Assembly: GCF_030272615.1 (NCBI RefSeq)
Contig: NC_081411.1
Location: forward strand, 186,046,449 to 186,110,448
Source of the DNA: Cryptomeria japonica
Taxonomy: Eukaryota; Streptophyta; Pinopsida; Cupressales; Cupressaceae
Reading direction: 5' to 3'
Length of the DNA stretch: 64,000 nucleotides
Positions 23,013 to 33,432 of the stretch are shown here, piece after piece. Below the pieces are notes generated by a model. It made no database searches and was not told where the DNA came from. It worked only from the letters and a program-made list of their open reading frames with translations. A program made the translations under genes and the position numbers. Position 1 is the stretch's first letter; each line of letters starts with the position of its first letter.

Positions 23013-23690
23013 TTAAATGTGGAGCGGGAGCAGGAGCAAGCGAGTGTCCGCTAGGGTTTCCATGGGAGGTGATTATGCAAGGGAGAGTGATGGAGATGAT
23101 GCAGATGGAGATGGTGTGGCTTTCCTTTGTCCACACCCTTCTTGCGTCTATGGTCCTATGCATGAGATTTTTCTCAAGAATGTCTTCTCGCTAGTTGGTG
23201 TGGATCAGTTTTTGGCTGCTCTGGTCTAGTGTTGTTCATGCTCTATGGATTCTTTTGGTGTGGATATCTTGATGTTCTAGCCTAGGTAGGGGAAATCAAT
23301 GCTTCCTAAGCCCAGATGGGTTTGCAGTCCCCACTCTCTAGCTCTGCCTTTCTCGGTTGCTCCTATTCTTGTGGAGTCTGTGCAAAGTTTTGGGTTTGAT
23401 GTCCTATTTGAGGGAGGATCCTTGTGGCCTAGCTATTGTTGAGGGATTTCTTGCTCGGGCCTACTTATTTCTTGGTGGGTCCTAAGGCTTCGTGTTTCTC
23501 TTTGGTGGCCCCTTGGTCTATTTTGGAGGCCTTGTTTGGGATGTTTTTGGACTACCTTGGGGAGAGCCTTTTGTTGTTGTGAGCTTGTTGGGCTTCTTCT
23601 TTGTCATTTTTTGTTGCATTTGTAAGATTTTTTTGTGCCCTATGGACTTTTCTGAATATTTTGTGGCAATTTGCTATCTCTAGTTGAGTG
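23013..23690 (+). other. Less AT-rich stretch of unknown origin
   Basis: Base composition shifts sharply to G/T-rich, with many TGG, GGG and CTTGG words, unlike the AT-rich flanks. The first frame (23017-23229) begins Met-Trp-Ser-Gly and has an Asp/Gly-rich centre, ending LVGVDQFLAALV. The second (23492-23683) is hydrophobic and Phe/Gly-rich. Neither is recognised. It may be a decayed coding or LINE-derived piece, ending at about 23690 in a stretch with TTGTATATTCTTTTATCATAA that resembles a LINE 3' end. Confidence 0.35.
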
Positions 23691-26600
23691 CTAGCTCCCA
23701 TATTCTAATAGCCACTTCTTTGTATATTCTTTTATCATAAAATATCAGCTATTAAATTTGTCATGGTTCTCCTCTTATTACTTTCCTTTTGATTATCCAT
23801 GTCCACATCTTCCTCTTCCTACTCCTTCACACTATTCCTCTTTTTAGGTCTAATTTTTTTGTTTCCCAAAATTTTCTTGTATTTGAATTTTCTTCTTTAT
23901 ATTTTCCCTCACTTCTAGATTGAGATCTCAAATAAAGTCGTGTTTCTCAAGGCATCCTTATGTTGACATTAGCTTCTTTTGGCATAATTTTGAGCTCCTT
24001 AAGCATGCCTTTCCCTTTTAATACTTTTTAGAATGGGGGTTCCTTTCCTGATCAAGAATGGGATTGCTTGAATCTCCTTACTTTCTAGCTGAATTAGAAA
24101 ATGGAGAAAATTCAAGACCACTACTAATTATAAGGGATTTCTTAGAATCAAAATGACACCCATGTAAGCCTTCATTACGAAAGGCACCTTTTGTAAATTA
24201 ATGTTGGGTTGTACTAGAGTATTGGGGATATATTTATGTAGATTGAATTGGTAATGATAGTAAATCAAATGTTGATGCAAGGGAAGAATATTCCATTCAT
24301 ATTTGAGGTTCCAAGGAGGTTAAAATGTAGAACAAGAAGCTAGTTAACTTTATATACCTTGACTACCCTAGGAGAGAAAAATGGTAGGCATGAATGACAT
24401 TAAAATTTCCTTTTAAAGTGAAATATTTGGCTATGTGCCCACTTACCTCATCCTAAGGCTTGGGAAGCCCCTCCCTCTTGTATCTTTTTTGAAACTGAAC
24501 TAGTTTCTCCCTCTTCTTAAGGAAATCCTCTACAAACTCCTTGTCATAGGATTTATGGCTTCTCTTTACCTTTCTCCCATGGGAACTAATACCACTAGCA
24601 TCAATAATCAATTCCTTAATCACAATGATATCCACCCCACTATTTTTTTCTTCACTTATATTTTATTGACAATTTCCATTATTTTTTTTTATTTCCTTCT
24701 TGTTTGAGGGAGCTTCATAATACACACAATTCAATAAGCACAAATTAGCACTAATTATATTTTTAATTTATGTAAATTAATCTATTGGCTAGTCCTTTTT
24801 CCCTTGGATGGCACAACAATATCAATGGACAATTATTGTATATTAGGCATGAAGTAGGTACACACACTTATTTTAAATAGCTTATATTTTAAAATCCATA
24901 AATTTATATAATTTTCATGATTCTTTATTTATTCCCTTTCTACTTCCTCACGCTTTCTCATATAGGTTCATATGCATACCAAATTAAGGGGAATAAAAAA
25001 AACATACCTTAAAAGCTATATATCTCTATCTTATTGCAGTTTGTATGGAATTCATGATTATAGGGAATAAAAACATATACTTAAAATTTAATTTATTTAT
25101 TTACTTTATGTTAATCTATATGAAAGATTTTTTTTTCAACTCTAGAGATATCCCCACAACCCAACCCTACACCCAACCTGTCTTACCTTGGTCTTACTTA
25201 TTACCAAGTTGGTACCAAGAATAGGTGATCTGAGGAAAGGCTAGTCCTCTAGGGATGTACAGAGCTTCTCACAACCCAAACCTCGAAGTTGAACCCAAGA
25301 CCAATAGGGAGAAAACCAACAAGTCCACTACTTGTGTGGGCTCAAATTTATGTGGAAGTTAAACATTCATTATACTATTTTAATTTTTTTCACTTGCTAG
25401 CTAAACTTAAATCTAAAGATATAGAAAATTTTATATGTCAATCAATTAATTGTAGAATAGGTCTAATCCAATTTGTAGGGTTCTTACTCCTTATGCCAAG
25501 TCACACTTATGGTGTAGTATAATTTAGAATTCTTGTTTCTTATTCCAACTTTCTAGTATTATAACCTAGAACCTATTAGTTAATGAGTTATGAGTATTGA
25601 GTTGTGTGCATTTATAACCTATATCTAAGAATATATTAAGTTATTTATGATAATCATTGTAGATAGAATTTCTTTATAAAGAATATCCATTAAGATAATT
25701 TTAGTAGAAGAAAGAAAATTAATCTTGACTGAATCTTGACATTGGAACTCTTGCATTTGACATGTTTTCAAATCTTATTAATATCAATTTTTTTTTAAAA
25801 TGGTTTACCCTATGTCTGGAGTAGATCCTTAAAGCTATTTTGTAGCATCATAATTACTCAAATTTAAGTACAAACATAGGTGAATATATTTTTTAAATGA
25901 TCATTAGTATCTATAAGTAATCCTTGTATGACTATATTTTAAAAATGATCATTAGTATCTATAAGTAATCCTTGTAGGAGCTATTTTGTAGGATCACTAA
26001 TTTCTCAAATTTAAGTACAAACATAGATGACTATATTTTTCAAAATATCATTAGTATCTATAAGTAATCCTTGTAGGAGAAAAGTGTCCCAAGACTAAGC
26101 TTAGTCTAGTTAGAAGCATACAAAATTTTAGATGGGATTTTCAATAGCTCCATATCATTATCTCAAACTTTAAATTCTAATTTTATTATAGATCATGGAC
26201 TCCATAATAGTTCTAGTTCTCTCTCAAATATTTCAATAACTCAAATATCCATTTATTGTAGTATAAACTTATTCCATATAGGTCTACTTAAATTAGAGTT
26301 AGACACTTTAGATCCTTAATTGTAAAATGTGTTTATTTTCATGAAGTAACTTAGATATTTGAGTTAGACAAGATAGTATAAATTATTTTATTATATCACG
26401 GAACGTATATTTTTATCTTTAAAATATATCCATTATTTTTCATAATAAACACATAAATTTCATAAACATTTTAGTATAATATGAAATTTTACAATTTATA
26501 TTATACAAAAAATTTTAAAATATTATAAATATATATCATGTCAATATATTTAACTAAAAAGACACCATTCATAACAAGTACTTACATTCAAATAAAAAAT

Positions 26601-26738
26601 AAATAAAAACATGTATCTTGAGTCTAGAAAAACCTCCAACAAAACCTTAATTTTTTTCATAAAAATAATACTCTTTTATATTATGTTATTCCATATGCTT
26701 ATAAACTTTGTACATTATTCCTTATTAGTATCTCCATA
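23691..26738. other. AT-rich intergenic sequence, no supported gene
   Basis: One minus-strand frame at 24453-24635 encodes a Lys/Arg-rich peptide ending KREKLVQFQKRYKREGLPKP, with no family I can name. The rest is low-complexity AT with microsatellite-like patches and a duplicated block at 25834-26080. It lies downstream of the GMC gene. Confidence 0.5.
25834..26080. repeat. Local direct repeat, period 146 bp
   Basis: GCTATTTTGTAG-CATCA...CTCAAATTTAAGTACAAACATAG starts at 25834 and again at 25980. A nested shorter phrase, ATCATTAGTATCTATAAGTA followed by ATCCTTGTA, occurs three times (about 25900, 25947 and 26043). No coding role is evident. Confidence 0.75.
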
Positions 26739-26744
26739 TTTATT
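26739..26744 (-). terminator. Candidate poly(A) signal of the GMC gene
   Basis: AATAAA on the minus strand lies about 105 bases past the stop codon at 26849-26851, a normal distance for a plant 3' UTR. AT-rich sequence surrounds it. No transcript evidence is available. Confidence 0.4.
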
Positions 26745-26848
26745 CTTTAATGAATATCTTAAAAATATATCTAATATATATAATATTGGAAAATCCAAGA
26801 GATAAATGGTTTTGAAGAAGGTATGGAGGGTAGAAAATTCTCCAAGAA

Positions 26849-26894
26849 TCATGTAGAATCTCCACGCTCTTGCAAAATCTTCACTCCTATATAC
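26849..26894 (-). CDS. GMC gene exon 4 (C-terminal 15 codons)
   Basis: The acceptor is CATTGCAG|GTATATAGG. It completes the Arg codon from exon 3 and encodes YIGVKILQERGDST then TGA. The (G)RYxGxKIL ending is standard for plant GMC oxidoreductases, which confirms this small exon. Confidence 0.88.
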
Positions 26895-29800
26895 CTGCAA
26901 TGCAATCTAATAAGATCAGTAAAAGAATCTAACTAATAACCATTCAATAAGTAAAATTAAAAATCAAAGTAAAGATATGAAAAAGAAAATACAACATTAC
27001 CTTCCAAACATTAGGGTGGTTGATTGTGGACTAGTTCCAGGTGCATCCCTAAAAGTGGAACCATCAACAACTCTTAATGCATCAACACCTTTAACCTTAT
27101 ACCTTTTATCAATCACAGAATCAATATCACATCCTCCGTGAAAATGCCACATGGTATTAAGATTTTCCCTACAAAACTTGGCTATGGCCACTTCATCCTT
27201 GATATTAGGCAAAGCTGGTCCAATGAAATGCAACCTCCTGCTATCATTGGACTTATCCTTATAGGCAAATTTTTGTATGGAATTTGTTTCACAAATGCCA
27301 GCTATTATCTTGACCCCTTGAACACATTTTTGTAAATCTTCCGGATTGGAATAATAGTTATAGCGAACTGAAGGATTGTCTCTAGGATCTCTACTAATTA
27401 GACTTAGATTTCCTCTTGATAAGGGGTAAGCTAATTTCTCAAAGATTACCCCACCATACATGTTTGAAGATTTGGAGTCATATGCAGGAACTTGCTGCTG
27501 CACAAAGCTACTGGAGAATATGTAGAGCTCAGAATTGTTCAAAATGCCCACTGATTGAATGCTAGAAGTATTGAATGGTTTAGGGGATTGTAGCACTATT
27601 GTTGCACGGGGATTATCTTGCACACCTTGTCCAACGAAAGGCAAATGTTTGACCACAGATATATTTAATTTTTTAAGATTGTTGTAGGGGCCTATTCCAC
27701 TTAAAAGCAAAAGTTGAGGACTTCCCATACTTCCAGCTGACAAAATTACTTCACTATAACGTGATGATTCATTGATTAATACTTGATAAGACTTATTAGT
27801 ATTGAGTGAGTTTATGAATTCTACACCATGAGCCTTCAACACTCCTGCAACAAGTTTTTAGAACCATCATCAGATCTGAGTCCATTTTAGCAGAAATAAA
27901 ATCATCAAACCAAAACAATTTGAAGTGAATTGAGAAAACTTTCGAGTTGCTCATATTTTAAATGGCAGCACATTTTATTTAAAGCTTTCCGTTAGTAAAG
28001 GAAGAATTTACACCACCAGTACATTTTATTCACTAGGAGCTCATGCTTGAATCCTCATCCTATCATCGTCCATTTTCATGGTTTTAGTAGATTTAATTTT
28101 TTTAGATACATCCTAACTGTTTCCTAAAGCACTCCAGTCAGTGGTGGAAAAACTGAATTTTCTTTTGATTTCTAAAATTGATGTGGAAATGTTGACGTAA
28201 CGTGTACGTTCATTAAACTTTGCAGGCCAGGGTGGGGGTTGCAAAAACTGTAATTGCATGAATTTGACAACCTACATTAGATAATTATCGTTCACATTCA
28301 GATTGGCCCACACAACTCTATTGTGGGTTTCAGGAATAATCATCATTTTTAGAAGCTATAATACATTACTTCTAGTTGTTGTCTGTGTCAGCACGCACTA
28401 ACAGATTTATCATATAGACGGGCCAGAATCAAAGTAAGTTTCAGTAGAAATTCATCACTGGCCTTGTTCCCTACCTTTGTTGTGGGTAGCAATGGAGGCC
28501 TTGGTTTCGGTCCTAGCTTAAGAGAAAAGAAAATCAAGAATAGAGATCTAAAGCCTAAAAGCTATTCATTACTTGATATATTATCTAATAAAGTAAGTTA
28601 TTTATAGCCCACTAGATGAGCAAATGGATTAAACTGGATTTTTGGTTGAAACATAAGAGTAAATTTTTACTTGTAGCAGAAAGTTAAAAGTTCAAAAGGT
28701 AAAGCTTAAAAGTATTTTTAAAAGAAATTTTTCGTACTTCACTTTTTGAAAAAATAAAAAACAAACGAAATTGAGGGTGTATAAATAAACTCTGTTGTTC
28801 TTATATCTAATGAAGGATATCCAATTATTTATACAAAACAATTAAATTTTATTATCAATATCATAATTTAACATACTAAAAAAATACCTCTCAATGATGT
28901 CAATCATTTTCTCTAATCTTAAATAGTGTACAAGAACATGCGTCCAAGAGTAATTGATTCCAAACGTTGGCAAAAAGCAAAGAAAGTACTCAAGATATCA
29001 TGGCAGGCAATTGAATCCCTCTTGATTCTCAAGCATCTCTTCGCCATTAAAAAAAAAGGGTAAATTAAGACTGATTTGCAATTCAAATGTACACCTTTGT
29101 TTAACTACGCACCTGATGATGAGCTGAAGAGAATTCTGGAGGCAGTAGCATTGAGCAGAACAACAATATTATGAGGATTTGCATACTTGAGTAGATCTGC
29201 AGCCGTATGTCTCTTGCCATGGTTATCAAAAGTGGAAGCACTGATCTTGGTGCCCTCCACATGATCCATAGTATACCCATTGTAAGGAAGCACTCCCACT
29301 TCCAGAAGTGCATCTTTCAGAGCCGTAGACCAGCGAGAAAGGTGATCTGGTTTGAAGGCATTCACTTTTTCCACCCACAGAAACGATTCATTCACCAGTT
29401 TCTCATCCCATCCCATGCGTTGAATAAATCCCAAGCTTGCTCTGCTATAAAACCCAGCATTAATGGCAGTTCCGCCTCCCAAAACTCTGGCTCTGGCCAA
29501 CTTCAGTCCATCCTCGGTTAAAACTTCCTGAGCTATTGAACTGTACTTATCTGGTTCATTCAACGGATTCCCAAAATTATCGCCATTCTCAATCTCAGAG
29601 TTTCCGTAAGGAGACCCTCCTCTCTCCAGTACCAAAACTGTATGCTTCTGTGACAGAGTTGCAGCGAGAGGACACCCAGCTGTACCTCCTCCAACGATAA
29701 TATAATCGTATTTTCTTGCAGCTACTTTCTCTGCGTCTAAGGTTATAAATGGGTATGGAAAGACTGGATTACCTGCATATTTTAACCATAATTTAGCTCC

Positions 29801-30192
29801 AATTAATCTTATAAATCACAGCTTACTCTATCAACGTAAAGATTTTAACATTGTAAAATGGAAATTCTCATAATAGGTTATGTGATTTTAAATGTTAATT
29901 TTATGAATTGTAAAAGTTGTAATTTATAACTAAATATGTATAATCTATAAAGAATTAAAAACTGTAAATCCAAAAATTCTGATAATAATAGACCAGAAAA
30001 TATGATTGGAACACAATTTAATTCAAAAACAATTGGACCCAGTCCATGGATTGTAAAAATCTAAGGATTGAAATTCCCTAACAAATAGAAACAGTTGTAC
30101 GAACCAGTAGTTTGTGTTGCTGCTTCCATACTGGATAACAGTTGACAACTGGTCAAGAATAGAAGCCATGGAATGACGAGTAGAAGCTCCAT
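26849..30192 (-). CDS. GMC-family FAD oxidoreductase, HOTHEAD / mandelonitrile-lyase-like, four exons
   Basis: This is a host gene with exons at 30192-30105, 29772-29113, 27844-27001 and 26894-26849. All three introns have GT...AG ends and the exon lengths (88+660+844+46) give one continuous 545-residue frame. Residues 1-22 form a hydrophobic signal peptide (MELLLVIPWLLFLTS), so the product is probably secreted. The FAD dinucleotide fold YDYIIVGGGTAGCPLA is at residues 51-66, with the ribose-binding Glu in LVLERGG near 79. The first GMC signature, ARVLGGGTAINAGFYSRA, is at 124-141 and the second, GSPQLLLLSGIGP, at 291-303. The catalytic His region WHFHGGC is at 483-489. PGTSPQ at 519-524 has Ser at the second catalytic position, where plant relatives usually have Asn or His. 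Several N-glycosylation sequons are present. Length fits the family (about 540-590). Plant relatives act on omega-hydroxy fatty acids (HOTHEAD) or cyanohydrins (mandelonitrile lyase); the substrate here cannot be told. The start was chosen at the Met opening the signal peptide, about 50 bases below a TATA box. Confidence 0.93.
27001..27844 (-). CDS. GMC gene exon 3 (second GMC signature and active site)
   Basis: The acceptor is TTGCAG|GAGTGTTG and the donor is TTTGGAAG|GTAATG. It encodes the substrate-domain half, the WHFHGGC active-site region and ALRVVDGSTFRDAPGTSPQ near the C-terminus. Confidence 0.92.
27845..29112 (-). other. GMC gene intron 2 (1268 bp)
   Basis: The intron is bounded by GTGCGTAG and TTGTTGCAG. 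It is AT-rich and holds no recognisable gene or transposon. Intron 1 (29773-30104, 332 bp) and intron 3 (26895-27000, 106 bp) are short. Confidence 0.85.
29113..29772 (-). CDS. GMC gene exon 2 (FAD-binding half)
   Basis: The acceptor is ATATGCAG|GTAATCC and the donor is CATCAG|GTGCGT. It carries the dinucleotide-binding loop and the first GMC signature. The open frame on the opposite strand at 29207-29521 is a shadow. Confidence 0.92.
30105..30192 (-). CDS. GMC gene exon 1 (signal peptide)
   Basis: It encodes 29 residues plus the first base of a Gly codon. The donor is ACTACTG|GTTCGT. An upstream in-frame Met at 30291 would add 33 residues before the hydrophobic stretch and lies upstream of the TATA box, so it is unlikely. 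Confidence 0.85.
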
Positions 30193-30240
30193 TCTCACTC
30201 CAACTTTCGCTTTCTTGAAATTCTCCTGTTTACTCAATCC

Positions 30241-30247
30241 TTTTATA
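30241..30247 (-). promoter_or_regulatory. TATA box of the GMC gene
   Basis: TATAAAA on the minus strand, in the context CATTATAAAAGG, lies 49 bases above the start codon at 30192. A start of transcription about 30 bases downstream would leave a short 5' UTR of about 20 bases. Confidence 0.6.
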
Positions 30248-30259
30248 ATGGTGCAGTGC

Positions 30260-31461
30260 TCCTGGCTTGCATTAAATTTAATAAAACTCAAATATTACTG
30301 TCTGTGGACCAACAATTAGGTCGAGAAGAAATTAAAAATTCCTACCTTCAGAGAGAGAATTTAGTTGAAAGAAATTACTTTCAGTATTCTAGAACGTCGA
30401 CAGATCAACAACTTTTCAAAAGCTGCAAGTCACACTGAACTGCCATTACAGTAGATCCATATTAGCATCCCTGGTTACAAAATACAATTGTTTTTCCCTA
30501 CCTAAGAGCACTCGTTTCCAATGCTTATATTGTAATGCCTCGAGGACAACACTAACCCTAAAATATCATGGAATTAAAACTTGGTTATTCCAATGACCAG
30601 AGCTTAAAACAGCAAATTATGCAAAAGCCACTCTATAATAAGACTACTTACCATATCAAAACTGAAAGCATACCCCGAATTACAGTAATCAGCTTAGTAT
30701 GAGGAGAGGTTTAAGGAGTAAAGATTTGTTGCAGCCACGAAGATGCTGAACCAAAGTGTTTCTACTGGTCATACTAGAAGATATGGACCATCTGTCTTAA
30801 AATCATGGCTTGGTTGTGCCCTGGTTTAGCTAACCGATATTTTGTGGATTTTATCCTCCTTGGGACATAGTTGTGTATGATGAAGCTTTAGTTGAGGCTT
30901 GGGTGTCTAAGAGGATTGACCTAGATGTCGTCATGATAGAGGCTTCTCACAAATAGTTGATGTTTGTTTATATTTTGGGAAGATGATCCATCTCTATCAA
31001 ATCAGTTTTGATATTTTCCCCATCTAATTATTTGTGAGTATTGTAATACACTCATGATTAGTGGTAAAAAGTACACAAAGGCTTCAAACATTAAAGTATA
31101 CATTTTATGATTAGTGGTAAACAGTACATAGAGGATTCAAATAAGATATGAACAATATATTTATCCTTTTTTATTAATTGGTGGGAGTTGATTTGATACA
31201 TGTTTGTTAAAAAAAATTATCAATATTTAAATATATTACATTATATTTTAGAATCATTCTATAATTCAAATTCTTATAGCATATAAGGAGTGTCCATCAC
31301 AAGGAAACACTAAAGACATTGTAAGGAATAATCAAAAAATAAAATATGTAAGATGTTCAAACCTTAGGGTAATATATAAGATAAGGGTAAAGAACAAGAT
31401 TCACCAAAATATAAGAAAACATGTATTGAAATTACAATCAACAAAAAATGAAATATTAATC
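30260..31461. other. Upstream intergenic region of the GMC gene
   Basis: There is no supported coding sequence. Two copies of a 53-base direct repeat start at 31054 and 31107 with ATGATTAGTGGTAAA. The interval contains the promoter region of the GMC gene and ends at the LTR of element C. Confidence 0.5.
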
Positions 31462-32486
31462 TGCTGGCAATTGACACTCGTTCAGTGGATTTTAGTGCAT
31501 GGATAATGGATTAGGGTTGTCGTTGATAGCAAATCTCCTTGGAAATCCTATCTGGTAGTCGTGGATTTTGATATCCAGAAGAGGATGTGATCTAGTAATC
31601 TATCTCCGGTATTTCAGGATAGCAAAGCATTTGTGGTTCAGAAGCGTTGCCGTAATTGTGGTGGTGAGATTTGTGCATGGGATGATAGGGCTGACTTGTA
31701 GAAGTCATTTTGACATTATTTGATGGATCCGCATATGTTTTGGTGATCATATCTAAGCCAACACCCAGTTACACTTTACATTGCATATTATGTAAGCTGA
31801 GTTGATGAATGTTTTATTTTGTGGTTGTAGATATATGACCGGTGTAGATCTTTTTGGATGATGAAATGAGCAAGTTATAATCGAGAAACCTTTTGGTGAA
31901 GTTTCACATGGGGATTCTTGATCTGGTAGCTGATTGAGAAGCAAAACAGAATAGAGTTGCAAAGGTGGTACAGTCAGATGTTATGCACTTAACCTGAACT
32001 CATCTAGGCATTGTTTGATACTATTTTCGAGTTCAATAAGCGTAGTTATCATTGTAATTGATTTGTAAGTCAGTGAGACTTCCATATTGTAAATGAACCT
32101 TTAGTTCTAAGTAGTGTGCTTGAATGCAACTGCATTCCCCTTATGTAATATTTATGTACTCTTGATCATAGTATATGAATATTGTGGGTTCTAATCCCAC
32201 TGTGGTTTTTCCCTTTCCAAGTTTCCATGTAAAAATTATGGTGTTATGGTTTTCTAGCTGATTATCTTGTGTTTCTGCATTTTATTTTCCTACATTTTCT
32301 TTTGGTTGTCTAAGAATAAGTTTGAAATTTTACTTACTAGTAGAACAGTGATTCACCCCCTGCCCCCCTCAAAGTTTCTTGATTCCAACAATTGATATCA
32401 AATCCTAGATCCTCTAAGGAAGCCTAATTGCTTGAGGAAAGTTTTAGGAGATTGAATCAATGGAATCTGGTTTGCAGAGACAGTTG
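31462..32486 (+). mobile_element. LTR element C: 5' LTR and start, interrupted by copia A'
   Basis: The LTR 31462-32390 (929 bases) starts TGCTGGCAATTGACAC and ends GATTCCAACA. A degraded initiator-Met primer site follows (TTGATATCAAATCC, from 32392), then a short leader and an ATG at 32459. At 32486 copia A' begins; C resumes at 42079 and is interrupted again by B' at 42167. Its remaining body is not seen in the window. The short coiled-coil-like start after the primer site resembles the gag-like start of element E, so C may be the same class. Confidence 0.75.
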
Positions 32487-33432
32487 TGTTTGCCATTTAG
32501 AGGAATTGATTATGTGTTGCATTGATGTTTTGTCATTGATGTCAACACTAGCTATTTTGGTTGCTTTATCGGCACCCTTTTGGGTCCCAATAAAATGTTT
32601 GGTTTCTAGTTGGATTAGATCATGATGATCCGGTATGCTTTGGTATGTTTGTGTTATGGAATTGGCTTATTCATGCTACTCAGATTCAGGTTCAGTAGGT
32701 TGGTCTTGTTTTAGTGATCAAATGCTATCCTTCTTGTTGACAAGCTTGGTTTGTTGTTCCGGTGAGGGTTTCACCGAAAGATATTTGTTGAAGATCTTTG
32801 ATATTATGCATAAGTGGTACTAGTGCGGCTTCTAATGGAGATTTAGGATGTTGATGGTGATCATGTAAAAGACTTGGTTGATTGGGATCATTGCTTTAGC
32901 GTGTGTGCACCTAAATTTTGTCCCGGTTTATCTAGGTTATGGACCAGCATAATGTAACGTGTGGATTAGACTTCTCGATGCATTTCCCTAATGTCTTATG
33001 GGTTGGATATTATTTGGTTGGTCTCAGGATGACATTTTTTGTAATTATGTAATTGTTTTATTGTCTGGTGGCCGACCTTATTGTTTGTGGTCAAGGGTTT
33101 GTATATATATGATGTAAGATCTCATTATAGACCATATAAGAAAGGGATATATGAAAAAGATGAGGATATGTAAGGAGAGAATTATGTAATAATCACTCAA
33201 GAAAAGGATTTGGTTGATCATTGGTGATCGAGCTAGGTTTATGTAAGAGGATGTATTCCTCCGGTATTGAGCTTAACCGGAACTGTACTCAGGCATAGGA
33301 GATGCTATCTTTGTAGTTCATTTATTGTTCTGGATTGTAGTTTGGATTTCTATGTAATTAGTGAGACTCCTTTTGTGATGAAAAGTGTTCTCTAGGTTGT
33401 TGGCCTTCCTACAAGTACAGGCCCCTCAATTG
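32487..33432 (+). repeat. 5' LTR of copia A', left part
   Basis: It starts TGTTTGCCATTTAGAGG. The LTR is interrupted at 33432 and continues at 36009. A TATATATAT core lies at about 33102-33111. Confidence 0.88.

Noticed and set aside
29207-29521. 104-codon plus-strand frame
   Set aside because: It is antisense to exon 2 of the GMC gene and has no motif of its own.
30193-30291. Upstream Met at 30291 as the GMC start
   Set aside because: It would put 33 polar residues ahead of a good signal peptide and lies upstream of the TATA box at 30241-30247.
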